Of a stretch of 64,000 nucleotides of DNA, positions 52,534 to 61,001 are shown piece by piece. A program made the position numbers and the translations under genes. Positions within the stretch are counted from its first letter, which is position 1; every line of letters begins with the position of its first letter. The notes beneath the pieces were generated by a model that worked only from the letters and a program-made list of their open reading frames with translations, made no database searches and had not been told where the DNA came from. The DNA comes from G963662265 sp963668545 (GTDB lineage: Bacteria > Spirochaetota > Spirochaetia > CADAEX01), in the NCBI GenBank assembly GCA_963668545.1, contig OY764868.1:2170001-2234000 (forward strand), written 5' to 3'.

Positions 52534-52775
52534 CTCTCCCCTTCTACCTGTCTACCTATGTAAATAACTATACACCTAATTATTTTTTGTGTCAAACGGT
52601 TTGTAATTAAATAATAAATATTTAAGATAAATTTCACTTTCAGAACTTTTTTTTGTGGTTATTTATATGGAATTTTCCTGTAAACAGATTGTTTTTTTTA
52701 ATTACTTGATACCAGTAAGGCTTTACAGACAGATGATCAGTTTCTATATGGTAAATTACATGGTGCCTGTACTAT

Positions 52776-53051
52776 TTATATAACTGTCTTTATATAATCC
52801 AGCTCTCTGAATTTCACATACATAAGATCAAAAATCTCCCTGTTTTTTACATAAACATTAACTGTATAGCTTATATATGTCCCTTTGCTGCTGTTTTTTT
52901 CCCGCCAGTTGCTGCTTTCTATATCAATACTGCTCAGTAATGATTCGAGATCTTTAATATAGCTGTCATTTCCCGGTTTACTGATTACAATAATCTTTAA
53001 ATCAAATCTTACCGGAAAATCAATATCTGCTTTGGACAGTTCACAAAACAA
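52776..53051 (-). CDS. DUF493 (YbeD-like) family protein
   Basis: 91 residues with the DUF493 ferredoxin-like pattern: FPVRFDLKIIVISKPGNDSY at the N-terminal part, then GTYISYTVNVYVKNREIFDL, KFRELDYIKTVI at the very end. YbeD-type proteins lack a proven role. The start is TTG 53051 with GAGAGG upstream. It lies alone between GntR and the PanE-like gene; 240 bp of AT-rich DNA without a gene separates it from gntR. Confidence 0.8.
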   Translation of the reverse strand: MFCELSKADIDFPVRFDLKIIVISKPGNDSYIKDLESLLSSIDIESSNWREKNSSKGTYISYTVNVYVKNREIFDLMYVKFRELDYIKTVI

Positions 53052-53123
53052 TTTATACCTCTCATGATATCAGTTTTTAAAATCAGCCGGTTAATATTTA
53101 TAACCGGCATTTTCAGGTGATTT

Positions 53124-54080
53124 TCAGAGTTTTATGTCAAGAAGGACTTTTTCAGTCACAGGGGTAGCAACACCTGTCTCCTTACCCTTTCTTACTATAT
53201 AATAACCAAGAGAATCTATCTCGGTTTTTCCCTTTTTCTTTTCAACATCCAGCTGAAAGGAGGATTTTGCATCCTTATCAATATTTTCAGCAATTTTTAC
53301 AGACTTTTCCTCTGAATCTGAAGGGACATTAATATTGAGCTTTTCGGCAATTGCCCGGATCTCCTTCATAATACCTGTAAAGCTTTCCCTGAGTTCCGGA
53401 TCATTGATCATTCCGTTGATGGTTTTACCGCTTGCTGCAGTCAGGAGTGCGCATGGTGCAATAAACATATATTTTTTCCAGATCGCCCCGTAGGGATTTT
53501 CATCCCATACAAAATTGATACCCATATTCCTGAAAAATCTTGTAATTTCTCCGCTGTCATATTCCGGATGTTCAGGATCAGGACCTGAAACAATTCTTGA
53601 TAACCCGCCCATCATGGCAACCACACCGGGTTCTTCGATTTTCGAAGATATATAAACAGTACTTGGAAGAATAATACCCTTTGGTATAATTTTCCTTATC
53701 CTCTCAGCATTATCAACACCATTCATCAGAGGTATTATCACTGTATTGGGGAGTATTTTGTCCTTTAAAGAACCTATCATATCTTCAAGATCATAACTCT
53801 TTACAGCCACAATAAGCAGATTTACAGGAGCAAGATCTGTCACTTTATCTGTAACAACATTGGGAATACACTTTACAGGCTGGTTTTCCCATGGTTTCAG
53901 GATAAGACCGTTCTTTTTTATTGCATCAAGATGGGCACCCCTTGCAATAAAATTCACATTGCGCTTGTCCCTGAAGTTCGGAGTAATATTAACTGCAATC
54001 ATTCCGCCGTAATATCCCCCGACCCCTCCCAGGCCTGCAATACAGATATTATTAAAAGCCTGACTTTTATCAAGATTCAT
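53124..54080 (-). CDS. Ketopantoate reductase-family (ApbA/PanE) oxidoreductase
   Basis: 318 residues. The NADPH-binding GLGGVGGYYGGMIA lies at the N-terminus, FIARGAHLDAIKKNGL at the second strand, LLIVAVKSYDLEDMI with the catalytic-region Lys, IPLMNGVDN, and in the C-terminal helical domain IWKKYMFIAPCALLTA with the conserved Lys. ApbA/PanE enzymes reduce 2-dehydropantoate for coenzyme A synthesis, but the family also holds other 2-keto acid reductases and no pantothenate genes are near. The start at MNLDKSQ has AAGGAG 7 nt upstream. Confidence 0.87.
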   Translation of the reverse strand: MNLDKSQAFNNICIAGLGGVGGYYGGMIAVNITPNFRDKRNVNFIARGAHLDAIKKNGLILKPWENQPVKCIPNVVTDKVTDLAPVNLLIVAVKSYDLEDMIGSLKDKILPNTVIIPLMNGVDNAERIRKIIPKGIILPSTVYISSKIEEPGVVAMMGGLSRIVSGPDPEHPEYDSGEITRFFRNMGINFVWDENPYGAIWKKYMFIAPCALLTAASGKTINGMINDPELRESFTGIMKEIRAIAEKLNINVPSDSEEKSVKIAENIDKDAKSSFQLDVEKKKGKTEIDSLGYYIVRKGKETGVATPVTEKVLLDIKL

Positions 54081-54192
54081 AGTATATCTCCTTTTATTTC
54101 CAAAATACCGACTTGCTAAATCCAATACTCAACAGGATAAATCCAGCATTAATATAATTACTAAAATGATTATTGTCCACATCATAATTATA

Positions 54193-54221
54193 TTGACAAT
54201 TTAGGCATGTCTAAATATATT
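54193..54221 (+). promoter_or_regulatory. feo promoter with a DtxR-type operator in the spacer
   Basis: TTGACA (54193-54198), exactly 17 bp, then TATATT (54216-54221). The spacer holds TTTAGGCATGTCTAAA, an inverted repeat of the TTTAGGC/GCCTAAA class bound by DtxR/IdeR/MntR-family repressors. Metal-loaded repressor would cover both promoter elements, so feoAB should be off when iron (or manganese) is plentiful. The repressor gene itself is not in the window. Confidence 0.8.
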
Positions 54222-54256
54222 CGAAGTATACAATATTTTCTGTTCAGGAGTAATGA

Positions 54257-54625
54257 ATGTCTGCAAAAATAAAGGACCTGAAAACTGGCGACTCGGCTGT
54301 TATTACCGGCTACGAAGCAGGTTGTAACTATTACAGGCAGAAACTCCTTTCAATGGGACTGATAAAAGGGACAAAAATAACCCTTCTTAAAACAGCTCCC
54401 CTGGGCGATCCTGTACAGCTGGAACTAAGGGGTTTCAAGCTTTCCCTGAGAAAAAAAGAGGCAGATATTCTGATTCTCGACACAGTTGAAAGCAGGATAA
54501 TTGATTTTGTTGAAAATCCGCTGGCGGGATGGGGCAGGAAATGGAGAAACAGAAGAAGAGGATGTAACAGAATTGAAAAATGGAAAAAAGGTAATTGCAA
54601 TTGTAGGAAATCCGAACTGCGGTAA
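54257..54625 (+). CDS. feoA: Ferrous iron transport protein FeoA with overlapping tail
   Basis: A FeoA SH3-like domain in residues 1-78: DLKTGDSAVITGYEAGCNYY, LLSMGLIKGTKITLLKTAPL and LRGFKLSLRKKEADIL match the family closely. The frame continues about 44 residues further with an unusual Arg/Trp/Cys-rich tail that overlaps the beginning of feoB in another frame. Since FeoA is normally 75-85 residues, the tail is either a by-product of overlap or the sign of a frameshift joining FeoA and FeoB. The domain is thought to stimulate FeoB. Confidence 0.88.
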   Translation: MSAKIKDLKTGDSAVITGYEAGCNYYRQKLLSMGLIKGTKITLLKTAPLGDPVQLELRGFKLSLRKKEADILILDTVESRIIDFVENPLAGWGRKWRNRRRGCNRIEKWKKGNCNCRKSELR

Positions 54626-56837
54626 AACTGCACTTTTCAATAATCTGACCGGCGGGAATCAGCACATAGGCAACTGGCCGGGTGTTACAGTAGACAAAAT
54701 AGAAGGTGAACTAAATATCAACTCTGAAACAGTTAATGTTGTTGACCTTCCCGGTATATATTCCTTTTCAGCCAGTTCAGATGATGAAAGGGCAGCACGG
54801 GACTATATACTGAGCGGGGAACCTGACCTTATTGTCAATGTAATTGACTCCACTAATATAGAAAGAAATCTTTACCTTACATCCCAGCTTATAGAAATGA
54901 AGGTCCCGATAATGATTGTTCTTAATATGATTGACCTTGCAGAACGCAACCATATAACAATAGATACAAACTTTATTGAAACCACCATTTCTTCACCTGT
55001 AACAGCAATTTCGGCAATGAGCAGGCATGATGTAGATAACCTGAAAAAACTACTTGCAAAAACCCTGAAAAGCCCTCTTAAAGCTTCCGATGCATCAATT
55101 GAATATCCAAATGAAATAGAAGATTTTATAAAATCATGGGACAGTAAACTGGAAGAATTTGCAAAAAAAATAGGAGCCAATTCAAGGTGGCTGTCTGTAA
55201 AGCTTCTTGAAGGGGATGAATGGCTTATAGACAGGGTATCGGAAGCTGGTATTCTAAAAAGCGGTGAAATCGCTGAAGCAATCCTCACTGTTTCCAATAT
55301 CCTGAAAGATACACCTGATATACTGATTGCTGAATACAGATACGGTCTGATTACAGGGCTTGTAAAAAAAGCTGTACATAAAAGAATTGACAGGATATCT
55401 GTATCTGACAAGATAGACAGCTTTGTCATGAATAAATTTCTGGGGATTCCGGTGTTTCTTTTTGTCATGTATATGGTTTTCTGGGTAGCAGTAACATTCG
55501 GATCTGTTTTTATAGATTTTTTCGATATTCTGTTCGGAGCTGTTTTTGTTGACGGCTTATCGATAGTTCTTGAAAAGGCCGGTACACCGCTCTGGCTTAA
55601 TACAATACTTGCTGGCGGGGTCGGTGCGGGAATACAGACAGTATCAACATTTATTCCTGTAATATTTTTCATGTTTCTGATGCTTTCGCTTCTTGAAGAT
55701 TCAGGCTATATGTCAAGAGCAGCCTTTGTTATGGACAGGTTCATGAAAATCCTTGGCCTTCCGGGAAAAGCATTTGTCCCAATGATAGTGGGATTCGGGT
55801 GCACAGTACCTGCAATTCTGGGAACAAGAACGCTTGAATCGAGAAAAGACCGTTTTCTTACTATTTTCATGTGCCCCCTGATGTCCTGCGGGGCAAGACT
55901 TCCTGTTTATGCACTTTTCGGAGCAGCACTTTTCGGTGAATCTTCAGGCAAAATTGTCTTCTCAATATACCTTGCAGGAGTACTGATGGCTGTCTTCACA
56001 GGTCTCCTTTTCAAGAAAACAATTTTCCACGGACACTATTCGCAGTTTGTAATGGAGCTGCCCGCATATCATGCTCCCCGTTTCAAGCATATAATGATAC
56101 ATACATGGATAAGGCTTAAAATGTTTATTATAAGGGCAGGAAAGGTAATTGTGTTCCTTGTAATACTACTGAGCCTCATGAATTCGATAAGTTCGGATTT
56201 CAGGTTCGGCAATACTTCGGAAAAGGATTCACTTCTTGCAATGGTGGGGAAAGCAATTACACCGGTTTTCTCTCCAATGGGTATAGAAAAAGAAAACTGG
56301 CCCGCTGTTGCAGGTCTTTTTACTGGCCTTTTTGCAAAGGAATCTGTAGTCGGAACACTTACCTCCCTTTACAGTCAGATATATATGGCAAAAAACCCTG
56401 TTCAGAATGAAGATGATTTCAATTTCAGCGATGAAGTCAGGAAAGCATTCATATCAATTCCCTATCAGTTTATTTCCATATTTGTCAAGGATGATACATC
56501 ATCAGCATTACCCGGGGGTGATGAATTTGAAAGGAGTATATTCAGCCTTCTTCGGCAGCACTTCAACAGACACAGCGCATATGCCTTTATGCTGTTTGTT
56601 CTTATTTATTTTCCGTGCGTGGCTGCACTTGCAGCAGCTGTAAAGGAGCTTAAAGTATTTTACGGGACACTGCTCCCTGTTTACCTTACAGTTCTGGCAT
56701 GGATAACAGCAACGCTGTACTACCAGATAGCTTATGCACATGAAATAATATGGATTGTAATACCTTCAGCAATGCTGGTTCTTCTCTATACAGCACTGAA
56801 AATAATCGGAAGAAGGGAAAAGACATCTGTTTCCTGA
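54573..56837 (+). CDS. feoB: Ferrous iron transporter FeoB
   Basis: About 754 residues. G domain: VGNPNCGKTALFNNLTGG (G1), IGNWPGVTVDK (G2), DLPGIYSFSA (G3), LNMIDLAE (G4), then a helical GDI-like domain. The membrane part has two Gate regions, with GFGCTVPAILGTRTL followed by CPLMSCGARLPVY, and AGLFTGLFAKESVVGTL, and the C-terminal helices. It imports Fe2+. No ATG is available at the family start: the frame is open from 54501, and I choose TTG 54573, giving MKNGKKVIAIVGNP, with GAGG some 12 nt before. Transcribed with feoA from the iron-regulated promoter. Confidence 0.93.
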   Translation: MKNGKKVIAIVGNPNCGKTALFNNLTGGNQHIGNWPGVTVDKIEGELNINSETVNVVDLPGIYSFSASSDDERAARDYILSGEPDLIVNVIDSTNIERNLYLTSQLIEMKVPIMIVLNMIDLAERNHITIDTNFIETTISSPVTAISAMSRHDVDNLKKLLAKTLKSPLKASDASIEYPNEIEDFIKSWDSKLEEFAKKIGANSRWLSVKLLEGDEWLIDRVSEAGILKSGEIAEAILTVSNILKDTPDILIAEYRYGLITGLVKKAVHKRIDRISVSDKIDSFVMNKFLGIPVFLFVMYMVFWVAVTFGSVFIDFFDILFGAVFVDGLSIVLEKAGTPLWLNTILAGGVGAGIQTVSTFIPVIFFMFLMLSLLEDSGYMSRAAFVMDRFMKILGLPGKAFVPMIVGFGCTVPAILGTRTLESRKDRFLTIFMCPLMSCGARLPVYALFGAALFGESSGKIVFSIYLAGVLMAVFTGLLFKKTIFHGHYSQFVMELPAYHAPRFKHIMIHTWIRLKMFIIRAGKVIVFLVILLSLMNSISSDFRFGNTSEKDSLLAMVGKAITPVFSPMGIEKENWPAVAGLFTGLFAKESVVGTLTSLYSQIYMAKNPVQNEDDFNFSDEVRKAFISIPYQFISIFVKDDTSSALPGGDEFERSIFSLLRQHFNRHSAYAFMLFVLIYFPCVAALAAAVKELKVFYGTLLPVYLTVLAWITATLYYQIAYAHEIIWIVIPSAMLVLLYTALKIIGRREKTSVS

Positions 56838-56876
56838 AAAAAGAGGATTAAATAAATCCTTTTTTTTCAATAATAA

Positions 56877-57629
56877 TTATTCAGCAATATCAGCTTCTCC
56901 GGTTAAGACAGCATCACGCTCACTCCATTCAAAAGTATCCCAGTCAAGTGATTCATGCGGTTTGAATTTTCCCTTATATGACATGGACCTGTTTCCCTCT
57001 ATATAATATCCAGGATAATAGTATCTCCTGCCCAGCTTTTTAGCTGTTTCTATCTCTATCAGCATGCTGAAGATTCCGGGAGAGGACCTGGAATAATCAG
57101 GATCAAATGCAAAATATACAGAGCTGAGTGCATCTGAGGAAATATCAACAACACCTGATCCTATCAGTCTCTCATCAAGCCTGTAATCCATAAAAACACT
57201 CGGGACTGCACTTATGCAGAAATCATTTTCGAAACTACTGCGGTTAACAGTTGTGTTGAATCGTATTTCAGAATGTTTCCTGAAAAGCTGATACCTTTCC
57301 TCGGTAAAATCACCCCTTCCTATGGCAACATCCACAGAACTGTTTTTTTTAAGTATTCTTCTCATGCTTTTTGAGTATCTGAATCTGTCTGTAATTATCC
57401 TTATGGGTATACACTCCCTGCACACCAGACATACAGGTCTGAAAAAATAATAACCGAATTTTCTCCACCCCTTTGACAGCAGTTCAGAAAATTCATTTTC
57501 ACCGACATCAATTGCGAGAAAATACTCCTGTATAAATTCCTTTCCCGGCAGATACGGGCACTCAACTGCTTCCGCCCGGTTTTTACGCTGAAGACATATC
57601 ATTAATATAATTATAATTTTTTCCTGCAT
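56877..57629 (-). CDS. bpt: Aspartate/glutamate leucyltransferase (Bpt), ATE family
   Basis: A 250-residue aminoacyl-tRNA-protein transferase. ECPYLPGKEFIQEYFLAID is the N-terminal Cys/Pro motif, GWRKFGYYFFRPVCLVCREC the central Cys pair and aromatic block, and YYYPGYYIEGNRSMSYKGKF the conserved C-terminal block. Bpt adds leucine to N-terminal Asp or Glu so that ClpS/ClpAP can degrade the protein. The N-terminal about 15 residues look atypical; a later ATG (MICLQRKN) is possible, but AGGGAAAA favours the first. Convergent with feoB, 39 bp apart. Confidence 0.9.
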   Translation of the reverse strand: MQEKIIIILMICLQRKNRAEAVECPYLPGKEFIQEYFLAIDVGENEFSELLSKGWRKFGYYFFRPVCLVCRECIPIRIITDRFRYSKSMRRILKKNSSVDVAIGRGDFTEERYQLFRKHSEIRFNTTVNRSSFENDFCISAVPSVFMDYRLDERLIGSGVVDISSDALSSVYFAFDPDYSRSSPGIFSMLIEIETAKKLGRRYYYPGYYIEGNRSMSYKGKFKPHESLDWDTFEWSERDAVLTGEADIAE

Positions 57630-57779
57630 TTTTTCCCTGTTTAAAGATTGATTTTTTTAAAAAAATCAAATATTATCCTGTTAATTTATGGAAATAATGA
57701 CTTTACACCATTATACAGTTTACTTGATCTCTCATATCAGCTCTGCAGGTATCTGCATTTCTGATTATTTTTGATACAG

Positions 57780-57806
57780 GCCCCGGTTTTTCCGGGGCTT
57801 TTTTTT
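57780..57806 (+). terminator. Rho-independent terminator ahead of the uracil permease leader
   Basis: GCCCCGG/CCGGGGC with a T-loop and an eight-base T-run on the plus strand. No plus-strand protein gene ends here; feoB lies beyond a minus-strand gene. It therefore either ends a short RNA made from about 57700 (which itself can fold by ATCAG/CTGAT at about 57736-57765) or acts as an attenuator for the permease gene. Confidence 0.75.
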
Positions 57807-58092
57807 AGCAACAGGATGTTGCTATGCCGAGCAGGCCAGGGATGGCCGATAAGCTCGGCGAGAAACACGATGTTTGTCACCAGTACCTGTAGTCAGGTAC
57901 TGGCACAGGTGATGTCGGGGCAGCTTATTATCCCGTGAACAAAGTTCCACGGGGCAGGGATGGCGAATAGCCCCGGCGGGAATCAGGCTATAAACCGGAT
58001 GTTAATATCCGGTAAAAATAATAACAAAGGACATGCAAACCTGAAAATGTTTCCTTTCAGGCTTGTATATCCTCGAAAAATCAGGAGGAAAA
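57807..58092 (+). ncRNA. GC-rich structured leader RNA of the uracil permease gene, with a duplicated element
   Basis: 286 bp that are clearly richer in G and C than the region around them and fold into consecutive hairpins: 57807-57823 (6-bp stem, loop AGGAT), 57826-57859 (GCCGAGC/GCTCGGC with inner GGCC-AGGGAT-GGCC), 57863-57875, 57880-57903 (10-bp stem, 4-nt loop, extended by GTCAC/GTGAT), 57932-57953, 57950-57975 (CGGGGC/GCCCCG), 57994-58013 (7 bp) and 58040-58061 (7 bp). A 28-nt element at 57838-57865 recurs at 57957-57984 with 21 of 28 bases equal. The stem beside it differs by a paired change (GAGC/GCTC against GGGC/GCCC), which supports RNA pairing. I know no riboswitch class with this sequence. 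Confidence 0.65.
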
Positions 58093-59349
58093 ATGTTTAA
58101 ATTGTTTTTCGGCGGATGTGATGCAAAAACAGTAACACTGGGAATTCAGCACACTTTTGTAATGTTCGGAGCAACTGTTCTTGTACCGATTCTCACAGGG
58201 CTTGATGTAGGTGTTGCGCTTTTTGCAGCAGGTATAGGTACACTTATCTTTCATGTAATTACAGGTTTTAAGGTACCTATTTTTCTCGGAAGTTCATTTG
58301 CTTTTATTCCGCCAATTGTTGCAATAACTGCAGGAGGCGGTTCACTGCCCCAGGCTCTCGGCGGCATTGTTATTGCAGGTCTTCTTTACATTATTGTTTC
58401 AATCATACTCAGATTTGTCGATTCAGATATTCTTGAAAAACTTCTTCCTGCCCACATTACAGGCCCGATGATTGTACTGATAGGTCTCATGCTTGCCCCT
58501 GTAGCTATACAGAATGCAAGCGGAGCTTTCGGCCTTGCAGATGCAAAAGGGGTAATGGGATGCTGGGTCCTGGCCCTTTTCACACTGGGAACAGGTATAT
58601 TTGTAAAGATTTTCTTTGAAAACAGGGGCAATAATTTCCTCTCAACCCTTCCGGTACTCATATCCCTAGTAGCAGGTTATCTTGTCTCGGCAATTTTCGG
58701 TTTTGTTGATTTTACTGCAGTTAAACAGGCCGGATGGATAGGAATACCTGATTTCACTCTTCCCGAATTCAACGTGACAGCTATCAGCATAGCAGTACCG
58801 GTAGCTATTGTAACAATAGTTGAGCATTTCGGAGATGTCCTTGCTATCGGAAATGTAGTGGGAAAGGATTTTGTCAAAGACCCGGGTATATCAAGAACAC
58901 TTATCGGGGATGGTATTGCAACTTCAATTTCAGCAATGATAGGGGGACCTGCAAATACAACTTATTCAGAAAACACCGGGGCAGTTGCACTTACAGGAAA
59001 CCACAATCCGGTAATCATGAGGGTTGCAGCAGTTTTTGCAATATTCCTTTCTTTCATACCCAAATTCACAGCAATAATTTCCACAATCCCATCACCTGTA
59101 ATCGGAGGTATCTCAATACTTCTTTTCGGGATGATTGCTTCAATAGGAATCAAAAACATGGTTGACGCGAGAATTGATCTCACAAATGCGAGAATACTTA
59201 TTATCACAGCAACCATGTTTGTGCTGGGTCTCGGAGGTGCGGAATGGTTTTTCGGCCCTGTAAAGCTCTCAGGCCTCGGGCTTTCCGCAATTGTCGGAAT
59301 CACACTTAATCTTCTTATCAACAGAAAAACAGCTGTTAAAAACAGATAG
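58093..59349 (+). CDS. uraA: Uracil permease, NCS2 family (UraA-like)
   Basis: A 418-residue nucleobase:cation symporter with 12-14 membrane segments. Signatures: GIQHTFVMFGATVLVPILTG in span 1, GSSFAFIPP in span 3 (7+7 fold), IVEHFGDVLAIGNVVGKDF with the conserved Glu and His-region, and GGPANTTYSENTGAVALTG in span 10, which is the uracil-type motif. Xanthine or other bases cannot be fully excluded. Start at ATG 58093 after CAGGAGG; an upstream in-frame TTG lies within the structured leader. Monocistronic, ending at a terminator. Confidence 0.93.
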   Translation: MFKLFFGGCDAKTVTLGIQHTFVMFGATVLVPILTGLDVGVALFAAGIGTLIFHVITGFKVPIFLGSSFAFIPPIVAITAGGGSLPQALGGIVIAGLLYIIVSIILRFVDSDILEKLLPAHITGPMIVLIGLMLAPVAIQNASGAFGLADAKGVMGCWVLALFTLGTGIFVKIFFENRGNNFLSTLPVLISLVAGYLVSAIFGFVDFTAVKQAGWIGIPDFTLPEFNVTAISIAVPVAIVTIVEHFGDVLAIGNVVGKDFVKDPGISRTLIGDGIATSISAMIGGPANTTYSENTGAVALTGNHNPVIMRVAAVFAIFLSFIPKFTAIISTIPSPVIGGISILLFGMIASIGIKNMVDARIDLTNARILIITATMFVLGLGGAEWFFGPVKLSGLGLSAIVGITLNLLINRKTAVKNR

Positions 59350-59368
59350 ACAGTAATCTGAAAATAAT

Positions 59369-59392
59369 AAAGGCTGCAAAAATGCAGCCTTT
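59369..59392 (+). terminator. Rho-independent terminator
   Basis: AAAGGCTGCA/TGCAGCCTTT with a four-A loop and T-rich flank, 19 bp after the uracil permease stop; the A-rich left flank allows termination of the converging gene too. Confidence 0.9.
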
Positions 59393-59425
59393 TATTTATA
59401 CTGCTGAAGAAAAAATATTCAGGGT

Positions 59426-60061
59426 TTAATTCCGTACTTCAGCCTTCCTGTATCTTCTTCTGTAAATAACAATATATATCAGCCATGGAATTATTGCCAT
59501 GAGCCAGTATCCGATTGTCTGGAATACAAGAAAATAGGGCCCGATCATCAAGTTGCTAAACGGCATGCTTATCACTTTCCAGGAATAAACACAAACATTG
59601 AATGTTTCAGTTATGAATCCCACTATAGTCACAATAACAAACAGAGAAAGGAAAAATGATACAGATTCACTCAGTTTCAGCCGTTTGAAGAATTCTATAC
59701 CGACCATAAGACTGACAAGGTGATAGGAAAGAGCAATTGTCCATTCAAAAACATATTTCAAAAAAGTATCATCATTGCTGTAGTGCGGATAAATCCAGTA
59801 TCCCAGCTTCATTCCGCAGAAATCTGTAAATATTGATGCAGCAAACAGCACAACATAATAAAGGAACTTTTCCCTCTTCCCCCATTCATGAAAAAAATTA
59901 CGCCTTGTAATTATCTCATACAGGTCCAGAAAAATCAGATAGAATCCGATGGAGAAAAGTGTATAAAAATGGGGCTGCTTGAATATAAAAGTCTGAACTA
60001 CAGAAATGACAAGGCACACAGGCCCTGTCAGATGCTTGATATAAAACTTGAAACGTTTCAT
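59426..60061 (-). CDS. Hypothetical multi-spanning membrane protein
   Basis: 211 residues with about six hydrophobic segments (VCLVISVVQTFIF; FYTLFSIGFYLIFLDLY; FLYYVVLFAASIFTDFCG; IALSYHLVSLMVGIEF; FFLSLFVIVTIVGFI; LVFQTIGYWLMAIIPWLIYI). Aromatic residues are frequent and the C-terminus is basic. I do not recognise the family. The start at MKRFKFYIKH is preferred; the longer frame would overlap the upstream dehydrogenase gene. It is probably cotranscribed with that gene (25-bp gap). Confidence 0.65.
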   Translation of the reverse strand: MKRFKFYIKHLTGPVCLVISVVQTFIFKQPHFYTLFSIGFYLIFLDLYEIITRRNFFHEWGKREKFLYYVVLFAASIFTDFCGMKLGYWIYPHYSNDDTFLKYVFEWTIALSYHLVSLMVGIEFFKRLKLSESVSFFLSLFVIVTIVGFITETFNVCVYSWKVISMPFSNLMIGPYFLVFQTIGYWLMAIIPWLIYIVIYRRRYRKAEVRN

Positions 60062-60086
60062 TTCCTGCTGTTCTCCCTGAACTTTT

Positions 60087-61001
60087 TTACTTATTGAAAG
60101 TTGAACCTGACAACCTGTCCAGTGCAAGTATAAGCGAATGTGTACCGTATCTGCCGTAACCCAGGGCTTTTAAAGACACATACAGCTGGTGAACAAGGGA
60201 CAGGCCGGGAAGGAAGAGGCCCATTTTTTTCGCCTCATCAAGAGCGATACCCATATCCTTTATAAAATGCTCAACCATAAAACCCGGATCATAATCCCCC
60301 TTCAGTATTCGCGGTGCATAATTATCAAGCGACCAGCATGCAGCTGCGCCCCCCTTTATAGTATCTATCATTGTCTGAAGATCAAGCCCTGCCTTGTGGG
60401 CATAAAGAAGGGATTCACAGACCCCTATCATGATACCGGAAATAGTAATCTGGTTGCACATTTTTGTGTGCTGCCCTGTTCCTGCACCACCCTGGTACCT
60501 GATATTCCTGCCCATTATTTCAAAAAGAGGATATACAGTATCAAATATTTCCCTGTCGCCCCCTGCCATAATTGCAAGTGCGGCGTTTCTGGCTCCCACA
60601 TCCCCTCCTGAAACAGGCGCATCAATTGAATAAACACCTTTTTCCTTTGCCCTGTTATATATATCTACTGCAAGTGAGGGTTCTGTAGTTGTCATATCAA
60701 TAAGCACGGAACCTTTTCTGACAGTTTCAAAAATACTGTTTTCTTCAAAATATACTTTCCTGACATCCGCAGGATACCCGACTATGGTGAATATAGCATC
60801 AGCTTTTTCAGCAACTTTTGCAGGAGTATCTGCCCATTCAGCCCCCTCCTGTACAAGACCGTCCGCTTTTGACTTTGTCCTGTTATAAACAACAGCTTTA
60901 TACCCTTTTTCCATGAGGTGCCGGCACATCCAGAATCCCATAACTCCTGTTCCTATCCAGCCTACTGTTATTTCACGGTTTTTTACAGCTTTTATATCCA
61001 T
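60087..61001 (-). CDS. 3-hydroxyisobutyrate/tartronate-semialdehyde-type dehydrogenase
   Basis: A 304-residue beta-hydroxyacid dehydrogenase. VGWIGTGVMGFWMCRHLMEK is the NAD(P) loop, and VYNRTKSKADGL carries Asn-Arg-Thr, which favours NADPH. IDAPVSGGDVGARNAALAIM is the substrate-binding signature; GTGQHTKMCNQITISG contains the catalytic Lys. FIKDMGIALDEAKKMGLFLP is the C-terminal conserved helix. It may reduce succinic or tartronate semialdehyde (GarR/GlxR/GhbD type); the exact substrate is open. AGGAG precedes the ATG. Confidence 0.9.
   Translation of the reverse strand: MDIKAVKNREITVGWIGTGVMGFWMCRHLMEKGYKAVVYNRTKSKADGLVQEGAEWADTPAKVAEKADAIFTIVGYPADVRKVYFEENSIFETVRKGSVLIDMTTTEPSLAVDIYNRAKEKGVYSIDAPVSGGDVGARNAALAIMAGGDREIFDTVYPLFEIMGRNIRYQGGAGTGQHTKMCNQITISGIMIGVCESLLYAHKAGLDLQTMIDTIKGGAAACWSLDNYAPRILKGDYDPGFMVEHFIKDMGIALDEAKKMGLFLPGLSLVHQLYVSLKALGYGRYGTHSLILALDRLSGSTFNK

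Noticed and set aside
54872..55672. Minus-strand open frame of 266 codons opposite feoB
   Set aside because: Antisense to the conserved FeoB G domain, with Ser/Ile-rich low-information composition; a shadow of the real gene.
57838..57870. Hammerhead or similar self-cleaving ribozyme in the uracil permease leader
   Set aside because: GAGAAAC resembles one core strand, but the CTGATGA-type partner and the expected three-stem junction are absent.
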